From Agapanthus africanus (Eukaryota > Streptophyta > Magnoliopsida > Asparagales > Amaryllidaceae), in the NCBI GenBank assembly GCA_030015575.1, contig JASDDO010000026.1, forward strand, positions 450,097,096 through 450,161,095: 64,000 nucleotides of DNA, written 5' to 3'. The notes beneath the pieces are model-generated. The model saw nothing but the letters and a program-made list of their open reading frames with translations, had not been told where the DNA came from and made no database searches. The translations under genes and the position numbers were made by a program. This document shows, in pieces, positions 1 to 11,285 of this stretch (positions are counted from its first letter, which is position 1; each line of letters starts with the position of its first letter).

Positions 1-1595
1 GGATGGTTAGCAAAGTCAAAGCTTCATGAAGCTTCAACTTAAAACAAAAAGAGCCACCATTCTTATCATAATATATATCAAATAAATAAATAAACAAATA
101 AATAAATAAACAAATATGCAAAACCCTAATTATCAATTAACCATGGATTAATTCTATACACTTAACTAAATGATCAAGTATCATCAAACATGATACAAAA
201 ATGTGCACGAAAGCATATCACATATATAATGTGCATCAAGTGAGAAAAATCCGTTTAAAGTGAACCAATACTAGTTAATGCAAAGTAATATATCAAATAT
301 ATAATTATACATTAAATCATTAAATCAACACTTGATTCAATGATCCGGTCATGTCGCACATAACCGACTAGTATTCAATGCATCGATTTATCGAATCAAT
401 GATTCGATAACTAGGTCATATCGAATATAACCAATCGAAACATATATCGCGAGAATGAAATGCGGTATCACATACACGCATCATTCTCGGTCCTGCACAT
501 ATCTCATATGCGCTCCTATTTCGTTTCGCTTGAGCCAGGAAACCTCTGTGTAGGACTCTAAAGACTCGTCAATACGCCGGTAGCAGATGATGATCATATC
601 AAGCACCCACAAGCCGCAAGCGGTCTGCTAAACGTAACGGCCACCTGGGTATTGAGCGATCAGAAGATCGACGAGCTAGCCCGCTCACACTCCTGCGAAT
701 CCGACCAGTAACACTTACCATACAGTCCGGTCTCTTCGTCTGATACGTCGCATATCAAGTCTAGGGGTGGTATACGTCAGACCCCAATAACCCGATAAGT
801 CGTGCCGATGTGAGGCTCGTAACGGGTCGAGAAACTACTGGTAACACTTACCAGTAAATCTCTGATCAGCCCTGGCCAGGGACTTCCCTGCTACGGACAA
901 TCGAGCACAGCGCAACATCAACTCCCAATACCGGGAGAGACGAAACCCCTCCTATCGCTCATTGCCTCCATGTGACTCGGGACTGTACCCAAAGACCACC
1001 GTTTTGCACGCCCTCATGGACGTGGTAAGGTGGAGATCAAAGCACAGTGGGAATCACACAAGACTCTATGACGATCTCGGGTCTACAGACTAACCTGTAC
1101 AAGTGTCACCTGAGAACTGCCATCTGACGTGAGGTATAATACCATCTGGGAGTTCTCGGCGAGTCCGTCCAGTGTACCCAGTCTCCACTGAGCACCCGTA
1201 TACCATCTCTGATGTCAAACACGAATGGATATGGGATCATCCATCGCCCATCACATGGGTCGAGAAGCGTATACGCTAGTCTACTCTGGTATATCGATGC
1301 TCTGTCTCGATACACCCACGACTAGGGACCTTGAAGGATGTACTTATGGACTACCATGTCCCCACTAGTATGATCTGCATCATAGTACAGGTAGTCAAGT
1401 ACAAATCCTAAGGGCTTTACCAACATGTAACTATAAGACAGTATAAAGAGACTAGTGTACATGTTAAGATAAATAGCAACCAGATAGCATACTATCATGT
1501 CGAGCAAGAAAGTCATCTCTATATATGTCCAAGCATCCAATATAATATACATAATCTGTACAATACTGGCCTCTAGGGCATACATACAACTAACA
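1..1595 (-). repeat. 3' LTR of element A (partial)
   Basis: Matches 8338-9930 base for base apart from about a dozen differences. On the minus strand it starts TGTTAG just after the polypurine tract. It contains the paired arms GAGAACT (1112-1118) and AGTTCTC (1151-1157), a position also paired in the other LTR families with different bases. The small reading frames here are not genes. Confidence 0.95.
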
Positions 1596-1606
1596 ATCTC
1601 CCACTT
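1596..1606 (-). other. Polypurine tract of element A
   Basis: AAGTGGGAGAT on the minus strand, directly before the TGTTAG start of the 3' LTR and just after the pol stop codon. It would prime plus-strand DNA synthesis. The same tract occurs in D, F, G and H. Confidence 0.9.
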
Positions 1607-1609
1607 GCA

Positions 1610-4600
1610 CTAGGGCCAGCTGCTGTAGTATCTCATACCGAGCATCCCGAAGAGTCTCTCAAACTGTATCTGGGGAATGGCCTTCGTGAGTGGATCCGCC
1701 GTGTTGTTCTTCGTGTCAACCCTCCTGACCTCGATCTCCCGGCGATCAACTATCTCCCGGATCAGGTGATACCGCCTCAGAATATGCCTGGACCGCTGAT
1801 GGGACCTGGGTTCCTTGGCCAAAGCCACCGCTCCATTGTTATCGCAATACAAAGGTATCGGATGCTCAATGGATGGAACAACTCCAAGTTCGGAAATGAA
1901 CTTCTTGATCCAGACAGCTTCTTTAGCAGCATCGTTGGCAGCGATGTATTCAGCCTCCATCGTCGAGTCTGCCACGGTTTCCTGCTTGGAACTCTTCCAG
2001 CTAACCGCCCCTCCGTAAAGGGTAAAGACAAAGCCCGACTGCGACTTAGAGTCGTCCTTATCACTCTGGAAGCTCGAATCGGTAAAGGACTCCACTTGGA
2101 GTTCTCCGTTACCATACACCAAGAACATATCTCTAGTCCTTCGCAAGTACTTGAGAATGCTCTTCACAGCTGTCCAGTGATTCTCTCCAGGATCAGCTAG
2201 ATACCTGCTCACTACACTTAGTGAGTATGCTACATCGGGTCTGGTACATAGCATCGCATACATGATAGAGCCTACCGCCGAAGCATAGGGTATCCCTTGC
2301 ATGCGAGCTCTCTCCAAATCAGTCTTGGGAGACATCTCTTTGGAGAGAGTGACTCCAGAGATCGTAGGCATATTCCCACGCTTGGACTCTTCCATACTAA
2401 ACCTCTTTAGTATGGTGTCAATGTACCTGGATTGGGACAATCCCAAAATCCGTTTGGATCTATCTCTATAGATCCTGATCCCCAATATGCAGGAGGCATC
2501 ACCAAGATCTTTCATTGAGAATCTTTGTGATAAGAAGAGCTTGACCGATTGCAGCATAGGAATATCATTTCCTATCAAGAGTATGTCGTCCACGTACAAT
2601 ACGAGGAAGACAACCTTACTCTCTGCCACCTTCTTGTAGATACATGGTTCATCTGGATTTTTGACGAAATCAAACTCTTTGATAACGACGTCAAAGCAGA
2701 TGTTCCAACTCCGCGATGCTTGGTTTAATCCATAAATGGATTTAAGCAGCTTGCACACCTTCCCGCTGCTCCCACTGTCTACGAAGCCCTCTGGCTGAGT
2801 CATGTACACGCACTCTTCTAAATCACCATTTAGAAAGGCGGTCTTAACATCCATTTGCCAGATTTCGTAGTCATGAAAGGCAGCAATGGCAAGCATGATT
2901 CGGATGGATTTAAGCATAGCCACTGGAGAAAAGGTTTCGTCATAGTCCACACCTGGTCTTTGACGAAAACCCTTTGCTACAAGTCTAGCTTTGAAAGTCT
3001 CCACTTTCCCATCTACACCAAATTTCTTTCTGAAGATCCATTTGCTCCCAATGGGTTTTACCCCTTCAGGAGCAACTTCCAAAGTCCATACTTTGTTGGT
3101 GTACATGGAATCCATCTCGGACCGCATAGCATCCAGCCATTTCACTGAGTCCCTACTCGTGATGGCCTGCTCGAAGCTAGTTGGGTCATCATCCTCCATG
3201 ATGCAATCCTCGCTCCCACCGTCCATGAGAAAACCGTAGTATCTCTCAGGTTGGCGAGGAACCCTACTAGATCGGCGGAGAGGCCGAGGTTCATTGGGAG
3301 CTACTGAATCTTCTGGTTCCACTAAATCTTCAGTTACTGTTTGTGTATCTGGAACCTCTTCCAGCTCTACCACTTTGCCACTAATTTCTTTTTCAAGAAA
3401 TTCCTTTTCTAAAAAGGTGGCATAATGAGAAACAAACACTTTTTGTTCTTCAGCATGGTAGAATAAATATCCTTGGGAATTCTTAGGATATCCCACAAAC
3501 TTGCATAGAACTGACCGTGCCTCGTGTTTGTCTGGATTTTGTCTTTTGACATAGGCCGGACAACCCCATATTTTAACTCGTTTAAAATATGGTCTCTTCC
3601 CACTCCATATCTCATATGGTGTGGTAGGTACAGATTTAGATGGAACTTGATTCAATAGGTATGCTGCTGTCTCCAGCGCATATCCCCAGAAGGAAATAGG
3701 TAACTCAGCTGTGCTCATCATAGAGCGCACCATATCTAATAGGGTGCGGTTCCTCCGTTCAGATACACCGTTGTGCTGTGGTGTATATGGAGGAGTCAGC
3801 TGAGAGAGAATCCCATTCTCTTTTAGGAAGTCCAGGAATTCATTGCTCAAGTATTCACCTCCTCGATCAGATCGAAGGATTTTAATACTTTTTCCGGTTT
3901 GGTTCTCGACTTCTTGTTTATATTCTCTAAATTTCTCAAAAGCTTCTGATTTGTGTTTCATTAGGAACACATATCCGAATCTAGAGAGATCGTCAGTGAA
4001 TGTAATGAAGTACGAAGAACCATCCCTGGCATGTGTAGACATTGGACCACATACATCACTATGTATCAGTCCTAAGAGTTCGGTAACTCTTTCTCCGTGT
4101 CCCGTAAACGGAGTCTTGGTCATCTTGCCTTTGAGACATGACTGGCAAGTGTCATAAGATGAAAATTCGAAAGGTTTCAAATATCCATCTTTATGCAACT
4201 TAGCCAGTCGTGTCACATTGATGTGACCCAGTCTACAATGCCACAAGAAGGATTCGTTGAGTTCAGAACTCTTCCTCTTGTGTGTGTTTGTTATGTTTAG
4301 AACTGTTGATTGATTTAGAACATAAATCACATTGCATAACGTGCCTGATCCAACCAACTTTTGGTTATGGAAAATGTTCATAACATTGTCCTGTAATACA
4401 AAATTATATCCTTCTTTACTTAGCAAAGAAACCGATATAATGTTGCATATCAGGTTCGGCATGTAATAGCATTCGTTCAGAACCAATGTATTACCAGTTG
4501 GTAATACAAGGTGATATTCCCCGACAGTCTTAGCTGCAACAATTGCACCATTTCCAACCCTAATGTCTTTATCACCTTCTCCAAGTTCTCTACCTCTCCT

Positions 4601-4855
4601 TAGCCCATGTAACTGATTACATATATGGGATCCCGACCCGGTATCCAATACCCAGGACGTAGAGCAAATGGAGAAACAGTTCTCAGTAACGAACACACCC
4701 GAAGAAAATGCATCATCATGTACTTTCTTCATTCGGGTGGCATGGGAATCCTGGTATTCCCCTATTTCCTGTTCATTCCTATAACTCTTATAAGAATGAA
4801 CGGAACCAACGTTCCCCAGCACAGTATAACATGCGGGTTCGGTCAATACATCCAT
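1610..4855 (-). CDS. pol: Copia pol polyprotein without Gag: protease, integrase, reverse transcriptase, RNase H
   Basis: This frame is open for 1,101 codons from 4915 to the stop at 1610. The first in-frame ATG is at 4855 (residue 21 of the open frame); the codon aligned with the gag-type start of C reads ATT, so the start is uncertain. Numbering from 4915: aspartic protease DTG at 91-93; zinc-binding H226, H231, C257, C260; integrase D287, D350, E386; RT D689 and YVDD 774-777; RNase H D946, E987, D1025. All these catalytic residues are intact and there are no internal stops. The usual copia capsid domain and CCHC knuckle are missing; about 70 unrecognised residues precede the protease. The enzyme set would copy and integrate element RNA inside a particle built from another element's Gag. 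The frame ends 3 bp before the polypurine tract. Confidence 0.93.
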   Translation of the reverse strand: MDVLTEPACYTVLGNVGSVHSYKSYRNEQEIGEYQDSHATRMKKVHDDAFSSGVFVTENCFSICSTSWVLDTGSGSHICNQLHGLRRGRELGEGDKDIRVGNGAIVAAKTVGEYHLVLPTGNTLVLNECYYMPNLICNIISVSLLSKEGYNFVLQDNVMNIFHNQKLVGSGTLCNVIYVLNQSTVLNITNTHKRKSSELNESFLWHCRLGHINVTRLAKLHKDGYLKPFEFSSYDTCQSCLKGKMTKTPFTGHGERVTELLGLIHSDVCGPMSTHARDGSSYFITFTDDLSRFGYVFLMKHKSEAFEKFREYKQEVENQTGKSIKILRSDRGGEYLSNEFLDFLKENGILSQLTPPYTPQHNGVSERRNRTLLDMVRSMMSTAELPISFWGYALETAAYLLNQVPSKSVPTTPYEIWSGKRPYFKRVKIWGCPAYVKRQNPDKHEARSVLCKFVGYPKNSQGYLFYHAEEQKVFVSHYATFLEKEFLEKEISGKVVELEEVPDTQTVTEDLVEPEDSVAPNEPRPLRRSSRVPRQPERYYGFLMDGGSEDCIMEDDDPTSFEQAITSRDSVKWLDAMRSEMDSMYTNKVWTLEVAPEGVKPIGSKWIFRKKFGVDGKVETFKARLVAKGFRQRPGVDYDETFSPVAMLKSIRIMLAIAAFHDYEIWQMDVKTAFLNGDLEECVYMTQPEGFVDSGSSGKVCKLLKSIYGLNQASRSWNICFDVVIKEFDFVKNPDEPCIYKKVAESKVVFLVLYVDDILLIGNDIPMLQSVKLFLSQRFSMKDLGDASCILGIRIYRDRSKRILGLSQSRYIDTILKRFSMEESKRGNMPTISGVTLSKEMSPKTDLERARMQGIPYASAVGSIMYAMLCTRPDVAYSLSVVSRYLADPGENHWTAVKSILKYLRRTRDMFLVYGNGELQVESFTDSSFQSDKDDSKSQSGFVFTLYGGAVSWKSSKQETVADSTMEAEYIAANDAAKEAVWIKKFISELGVVPSIEHPIPLYCDNNGAVALAKEPRSHQRSRHILRRYHLIREIVDRREIEVRRVDTKNNTADPLTKAIPQIQFERLFGMLGMRYYSSWP

Positions 4856-4891
4856 ATTATTATCTTTATTAAGGCATGAAATGGTCGCTAC

Positions 4892-4915
4892 CTGGAGAGA
4901 GAGAGAAGAAAACAC
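4892..4915 (-). promoter_or_regulatory. Pyrimidine tract ending in CAG before the ORF (3' splice-site-like)
   Basis: On the minus strand a long CT-rich run ends in CAG directly before GTAGCGACC and the coding frame. The same arrangement precedes the frame in C, D, F and G, although surrounding sequence differs. It fits a plant 3' splice site that could remove the long leader. No donor site has been identified. Confidence 0.45.
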
Positions 4916-5329
4916 TTTAGCGTATGCTCGTGCAAGATCAGATTGGTTATTATCTTATCTAATCAGGATGGCTCCCACTGCTTTTTATCAAATCTTCCTT
5001 CAAACCTTAAAAGGAAAGACTAGCCGGGATTAATTACACACTACAAGTTCGCCAATCTTTCAGCCAGGCCAGTGTCGGTACTTTGAGGGAGGTCCCCCGT
5101 GCTTTCGCACGAACCTAATTAATGTAAACCTCGTTTTCCCAGAGGCGTAACCCCGTTGACACCTTTCTAGACACCTACTTGATCGGCTAATTGCAATGTG
5201 TAAAACTCTCCCAGGAGTAACTCTTACTCGCAGCGGGTATCGGGATCCAACTATCTCATAGAAGGTATGCAATCTCATTGCAAATTTGAACACTTGAAAT
5301 TCCCGATAATCTTTTGCCCCTAGCAGCTA

Positions 5330-5532
5330 TATGACCTTAACATAGTCAACAAATCATAAGTGCTAGTCAAGTTCAACCCGTCATTTCCCGATTGAATTAA
5401 ACCCACCCGCACGACCCTTAACATAGTCAACAAAGTCGCACGACTACCCTAATCCAATCGCATCATATGCTTATACAGATAAGCACTAATTAGCTACCGC
5501 ACACTACGCCTTAACATAGTCAACAAACGTAG
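5330..5532 (-). other. Three leader stem-loops with one identical loop (element A)
   Basis: The 19-mer CCTTAACATAGTCAACAAA (plus strand) occurs exactly at 5335-5353, 5416-5434 and 5509-5527. Each copy is bracketed by a different short stem: TATGA/TCATA, CGAC/GTCG and CTACG/CGTAG. C, D, F and G have the same three positions with another loop sequence. Confidence 0.8.
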
Positions 5533-7465
5533 CACGAATACTAACTAGTACTTATCTGAAATGACGGAGGGCTACGACAGGTTTTTCTGAAAACCTATTG
5601 CGTAATGAACTTGATATCGTTGTAGAATCAAATGAAGTTTTAAAAATGGAGTGATTTTGAGGCTTTTCTGGTTTTGCTAAAGGAGTCACTCCCGGTGAAG
5701 GTATCTCGGTCCTTTCCTCGTCGAATGAGGTGCGGGATATATCATATATATCGCTGTGCAAAGCAAAAACCCAAAAGCAGTCAAAAGAAAACCGAGTCTG
5801 TAGCATCTGCCAGTTATTGCTAAAGGAGTCACTCCCGGTGAAAGGATCTCGGTCCTTTCCTCATCGAATAAGGTGCAGGGTATATCATATATACCGCTAT
5901 GCAAAGCAAGAACTGTAGCTACCTGTTTTATTTTAAAATTCGATTCTACAACATCTTAGGTTTCTTATCTTTCATTAATCACATTAATGAAGTCCCATCA
6001 TTTAAATACCTAAACATCACAGATAGATATGACGTACACTTATGCCATCCGCATTCGCCTCGATGTCCCCTCGTGCACCGTTAGGTTAGGTAACTAACGA
6101 CAGAGCAGGGCAGGGCTAGCGCGGGTGTAAAACATAAGTAACGTCTATATAATATATCATATATACTATATACTATATCCATCACAGAATCACATCACAG
6201 ATATCGCAGCAGAATAAACATATGAAATATTGGATATACTAGGACGTCCGTGTTTTCAATACGAGTCAGTATAAAACACGGATTCCACGGTCGTGATGAA
6301 TAGCCAATCCCACACCCCTAGACCCCTACGAGAGCGGCAAGCAACCCTGCCAATTCTAGGGTTAGGAGACCCGGACTCGACTCCTCGAGTTGGTCTCCCA
6401 CTGGACCCCAGAACCCGGTTACTTGTGCTCCCCTCCTTGGGTCTATCCTAATGCGGAAAAGTAAATAATATACAAAGGGTGACAACTTCCGCTACCTGGA
6501 AGCACCCTAAATAAAAGAATATTACATACAAGTTTTTACATGAATGAAAATGAAAAACACTCATCTCACATAAAAACCCCCGGCTATTCGAACACGACGA
6601 TCCAATATAACATATCCAGCAACACATAACATCACATGTCATCAACGTAAGTAAGTATGCATACCCCAATTGTCGTTGATGTATAGCAACGAAACCGGCG
6701 ATATGAACATACTACACTTACGGTCACAGAAAAGAAAGTGTAAAACTACAACAATTGGAATCCGCAACTTCTTTAGACATCGCATGCCTAACAGATATAA
6801 ATCCCGCATTTTAGTCTCATTATCGAAAACTCTTTTCAATATCATATGGGACTAAATTGCTAGATTTATAACATTCATTCAGTTATCACATAACTGTTTG
6901 TGAATTCCAATTATTGTATCCAATTCCGGATAAATAGAATATATTAAACTTTCCGATCGAACACTCGAACACCCAAGTTTTCCCGACACCGATCAACACA
7001 TGAAATAGGTTCAAAGACATTCACTTCATACCTCAGTACCAACGGTCCAGCCGTAGAAGGGTCAAGCCAACGCCTCACATGTGGCACGCCGTACTGCCCC
7101 AAACCCGAAGGTTCAAAGGGCAGTTCAAGACGGTCACATAATCGAGTTAAGGTTTGTTGTCTTCTAGAGGGACCATCGCGTTACTTGCACTACTCAGAAC
7201 GTCTTTTAACCACAGAAAAATCCAACACTTGGAATTATTCCGGCAGGGGAAAACTTGGGTATTTGTATCCGGTCGAACTCTTTAACATATTCTACAGTTA
7301 TCTGGAAAAACACTTAGACAAAGTTTGATATTCCGATCGAATTCATCGATTCCCAATATAACTCCAGAGCACTCAACCCTTAAATAAATTTAAAAATACC
7401 CAGAAAACTCACCAGAATTTATCAGGTATTACTGTGCAGAAATAGTGGGATGATGTCACCATGTG

Positions 7466-7512
7466 GCCGCGGAACAGCGGCAGAAGGCATGCTTCTGCCG
7501 CGTTTCCGCGGC
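7466..7512 (-). other. GC-rich hairpin about 200 nt from the PBS (element A)
   Basis: Two 21-nt arms (7466-7486 and 7492-7512) pair over 19 of 21 positions around a 5-nt loop; the core is GCCGCGGAA / TTCCGCGGC. It is the counterpart of hairpins in C, D, E, F and G at almost the same distance from the PBS. Confidence 0.8.
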
Positions 7513-7696
7513 ACAATGAACAGTTCAGGGAAACGTTTTACACAGTAATGCTTAGAATTCTATGCTGAATTTTTAAGACATTTTTAATATCAAAAATTCC
7601 CAGATTTATGAAAATGTCCAGAGAGCTCTAAGTATTTGGGTTTCGGGTTCGTTCGGACTTCAAACTGCGTCTAGACTTCGCCTAAGGCTCTAGCTT

Positions 7697-7709
7697 GGCT
7701 CTGATACCA
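7697..7709 (-). other. Primer-binding site, initiator-Met tRNA type (element A)
   Basis: TGGTATCAGAGCC on the minus strand, one base inside the 5' LTR. This is the usual plant copia PBS. Confidence 0.93.
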
Positions 7710-7710
7710 G

Positions 7711-9930
7711 TGAAAGGTTCCTAGGCACTCTAGTAAGGTCTCACAAGGCATCGAACATGCCATTTTCAAATTTTTGGTGCCGAGAAACCCTAGACTACGG
7801 ATCGTCGCTAGAATTCTAGGCGAAACTAAAAGCTAGTTAACACTTAACTACTAGGATACGGAAATTACAACTTTTGTAGATCCGGATATCCACCTCCACG
7901 GCTCCGCAACGAAGTCTTCTCGCTGTCCATCTTGAAGCTTGGACTCTCGTGACGGCTTCATCGGAGAAACGTGCGGAATAGGTCGTCGGCTTTGTGTCAA
8001 AGACGATCTACGTCGAGGTTGCACAAACTCAAGCTCCGACTTCACAAACTTGTGAAACTTGTGAAGTAAACACCCAAAACAACTTGGCAAGAGGTAGAGG
8101 GTGAAGAAATAGGAGGTGGGTTCACTTTAGATTTGGATTTCTCTCACTAAAACTCAAGTTGCCATTGGAGTAGCAAGCTTGAAGAAGAAGAAGAAGATGA
8201 GCTCAAGAAAAGAATATGATAAGTCTTATGATAAAAAATAAATTTTAAATCAAATACTTATCATAACTTGAACTAGGGTTAAGTGTAAAGAATTAACCAT
8301 GGTCACTTGGATGGGTTAGGGTTAAGCATGAAGATAAGGATGGTTAGCAAAGTCAAAGCTTCATGAAGCTTCAACTTAAAACAAAAAGAGCCACCATTCT
8401 TATCATAATATATATCAAATAAATAAATAAACAAATAAATAAATAAACAAATATGCAAAACCCTAATTATCAATTAACCATGGATTAATTCTATACACTT
8501 AACTAAAAGATCAAGTATCATCAAACATGATACAAAAATGTGCACGAAAGCATATCACATATACAATGTGCATCAAGTGAGAAAAATCCGTTTAAAGTGA
8601 ACCAATACTAGTTAATGCAAAGTAATATATCAAATATATAATTATACATTAAATCATTAAATCAACACTTGATTCAATGATCCGGTCATGTCGCACATAA
8701 CCGACTAGTATTCAATGCATCGATTTATCGAATCAATGATTCGATAACTAGGTCATATCGAATATAACCAATCGAAACATATATCGCGAGAATGAAATGC
8801 GGTATCACATACACGCATCATTCTCGGTCCTGCACATATCTCATATGCGCTCCTATTTCGTTTCGCTTGAGCCAGGAAACCTCTGTGTAGGACTCTAAAG
8901 ACTCGTCAATACGCCGGTAGCAGATGATGATCATATCAAGCACCCACAAGCCGCAAGCGGTCTGCTAAACGTAACGGCCACCTGGGTATTGAGCGATCAG
9001 AAGATCGACGAGCTAGCCCGCTCACACTCCTGCGAATCCGACCAGTAACACTTACCATACAGTCCGGTCTCTTCGTCTGATACGTCGCATATCAAGTCTA
9101 GGGGTGGTATACGTCAGACCCCAATAACCCGATAAGTCGTGCCGATGTGAGGCTCGTAACGGGTCGAGAAACTACTGGTAACACTTACCAGTAAATCTCT
9201 GATCAGCCCTGGCCAGGGACTTCCCTGCTACGGCCAATCGAGCACAGCGCAACATCAACTCCCAATACCGGGAGAGACGAAACCCCTCCTATCGCTCATT
9301 GCCTCCATGTGACTCGGGACTGTATCCAAAGACCACCGTTTTGCACGCCCTCATGGACGTGGTAAGGTGGAGATCAAAGCACAGTGGGAATCACACAAGA
9401 CTCTATGACGATCTCGGGTCTACAGACTAACCTGTACAAGTGTCACCTGAGAACTGCCATCTGACGTGAGGTATAATACCATCTGGGAGTTCTCGGCGAG
9501 TCCGTCCAGTGTACCCAGTCTCCACTGAGCACCCGTATACCATCTCTGATGTCAAACACCAATGGATATGGGATCATCCATCGCCCATCACATGGGTCGA
9601 GAAGCGTATACGCTAGTCTACTCTGGTATATCGATGCCCCGTCTCGATACACCCACGACTAGGGACCTTGAAGGATGTACTTATGGACTACCATGTCCCA
9701 CTAGTATGATCTGCATCATAGTCCAGGTAGTCAAGTACAAATCCTAAGGGCTTTACCAACATGTAACTATAAGACAGTATAAAGAGATTAGTGTACATGT
9801 TAAGATAAATAGCAACGAGATAGCATACTATCATGTCGAGCAAGAAAGTCATCCTATATATGTCCAAGCATCCAATATAATATACATAATCTGTACAATA
9901 CTGGCCTCTAGGGCATACATACAACTAACA
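7711..9930 (-). repeat. 5' LTR of element A (2,220 bp)
   Basis: Begins TGTTAG at 9930 and ends TTTCA at 7711 on the minus strand; nearly identical to 1-1595 where both are visible. It carries the promoter by position, but I see no unambiguous TATA box. Reading frames within it are not supported as genes. Confidence 0.95.
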
Positions 9931-10496
9931 GAAAGCATCGCAACGAATTGGGTTGTCGATTCTTGAACTTGCTAGGGTTTACAAAACTCGTAGGATTCAA
10001 GAATCGATTTAAGATATATTACATCATCATTCTATTGATCGTCTCGACTCCTCGACGAGCGGAGTATTACTCAAACATCATCACACAGAAAGTATTCAAG
10101 AATTGAAAAGATATCATGATGCGAGAATTTAAAGAAAACAAGATAAAGGAATATCACCTTTTATTTATATCAACAATTTGATTACAGTCGCTCAAGAACT
10201 ACAAGTGGAAGAACTAGATTGTCGATTTGGCGTTGCTCGGCTTCGTGAGTCGCGGATCATCTTGGACCACTTGCTCTGTTGAAGATTGGCTCGGCTCATA
10301 AAAGGGTTGCAAGGCTTCTTGCTTGATGGGTACTCGGGATCTTGGCTTTTGATTGGAATTAGGGTTAGGGTTTCACACAAGTCCTCTCACTAGACTTGTG
10401 GAAGAAGAAGATGAAGAAGGAGATAGAATGGATCTAAATTGGCTAAAAATCAATTAGTCAAGGATCAAGTCCCCTTTACAAGTGAGCCTAGGGTCT

Positions 10497-10504
10497 TATT
10501 TATA
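10497..10504 (-). promoter_or_regulatory. LTR TATA box
   Basis: TATAAATA on the minus strand within CTATAAATAAG, about 745 bp into the LTR, a plausible U3 promoter position. The start site was not determined. Confidence 0.55.
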
Positions 10505-10751
10505 GATCACTCAAACCCTAGGTCTAGGTTTGAAATTGTAGTTCCCTCCAAAAGTTTGTTGAGTCTTCTAGAAGGTAGTTTGTTAGGAGCTAGCTTAGAT
10601 TTTAAGCTAGGATTAATTAAGCTTGGAAACCCTAGTTTGCTGATCTGGCAGAAACCCCTGGAGTCTTCTGGAACTTGAGGTATATTTCTGTACTGTAGGG
10701 ACATAGGGAAGCATTTTGGACCAAAATTGAGTGTCTGATTCCTTAGACCCA

Positions 10752-10795
10752 CCGCGGATCCGCGGCACAAGCAAGCTCCTGCCGCGGATCCGCGG
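10752..10795 (-). other. GC-rich hairpin in the gypsy LTR
   Basis: CCGCGGATCCGCGGCA (10752-10767) pairs perfectly with TGCCGCGGATCCGCGG (10780-10795). Each arm is itself nearly palindromic. It closely resembles the hairpin downstream of the PBS in the unrelated copia elements. Confidence 0.8.
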
Positions 10796-11249
10796 CGCTT
10801 TGTAGGGCTTGGGCTTTGGACCTTCTTCTGTGGTCTTGAGATGCCATTTTGAGCTTAATCTGATGTGTTGAATTGTATTTGCCCTTTTGTATTGATACCA
10901 GATCTGAAGTCATTGAATTGGCGTAATATTTGAGCGGTACAAATTTGAGCGAGCTTCTCATTTTCCTGCACAGACTTCGAAACACGGGTTGCAATATATA
11001 GAAACACTGCCATGCCATGAAATGCAGTCAATTTCCCTAGAAATGCCGGTTTTAAGGTCTAATACATGTAATCTGGTATTTTGCGACAGTTTTGCTAATA
11101 TGTGAAATATGAATACCGTACACTTCTAAATGAATGCAAATGATGAGGAAATTGCCGGCTAAAATATGCAATATTTTCGACTAGTCAAAACTCATTATTT
11201 TTATATTTAAAATTATCAATTAATATTTATAATTTTCCAAAATGTTACA

Positions 11250-11285
11250 GTCTCTCCCCCTTAAAGAAATTCGGTCCCCGAATTT
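11250..11285 (-). other. Gypsy polypurine tract region
   Basis: On the minus strand CCGAATTTCTTTAAGGGGG leads into AGAGAC and then the LTR start TGTAACA. This context is typical of plant gypsy elements. Confidence 0.75.

Larger units (their letters stand above)
4916..7696 (-). other. Untranslated leader of element A (2.8 kb)
   Basis: No coding is supported here. In element order it holds: the GC-rich hairpin (7466-7512); a module with hairpin ACTCGA (6375-6380) / TCGAGT (6385-6390); hairpin TTCATTAAT (5971-5979) / ATTAATGAA (5983-5991); two copies of a roughly 80-nt module containing CTCCCGGTGAA on the plus strand (5828-5908 and 5685-5765); and the three shared-loop stem-loops at 5330-5532. 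The modules occur in the same order in C, F and G, and in part in D and E. Confidence 0.8.
1..9930 (-). mobile_element. Element A: Ty1/copia LTR retrotransposon lacking gag, 3' LTR cut by window edge
   Basis: In element orientation (right to left) the order is 5' LTR 7711-9930, PBS, long leader, protease-integrase-RT-RNase H frame, polypurine tract, and 3' LTR 1-1595, of which about 627 bp lie outside the window. The two LTRs differ by only about a dozen changes over the shared 1.6 kb (counted by eye), so this is probably the youngest insertion here. It interrupts the gypsy LTR that resumes at 9931; the target duplication should begin GAAAG, but its partner is outside the window. The LTR start (TGTTAGTTGTATGTATGCCC on the minus strand) resembles the Angela/BARE group, from memory. 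No capsid or zinc-knuckle coding is present, so Gag would have to come from another element. Confidence 0.95.
9931..11249 (-). repeat. Gypsy 3' LTR, first 1.3 kb (rest beyond element A)
   Basis: Starts TGTAACATTTTGG on the minus strand right after the polypurine tract. It has a TATA box at 10497-10504 and a perfect 16-bp GC hairpin (10752-10767 with 10780-10795). It stops abruptly at the element A junction. Only about 60 bp next to 11249 match the right-hand LTR. Confidence 0.7.

Noticed and set aside
1766-2200. 144-codon plus-strand frame over element A pol
   Set aside because: Antisense shadow of the RNase H coding region; no domain of its own.
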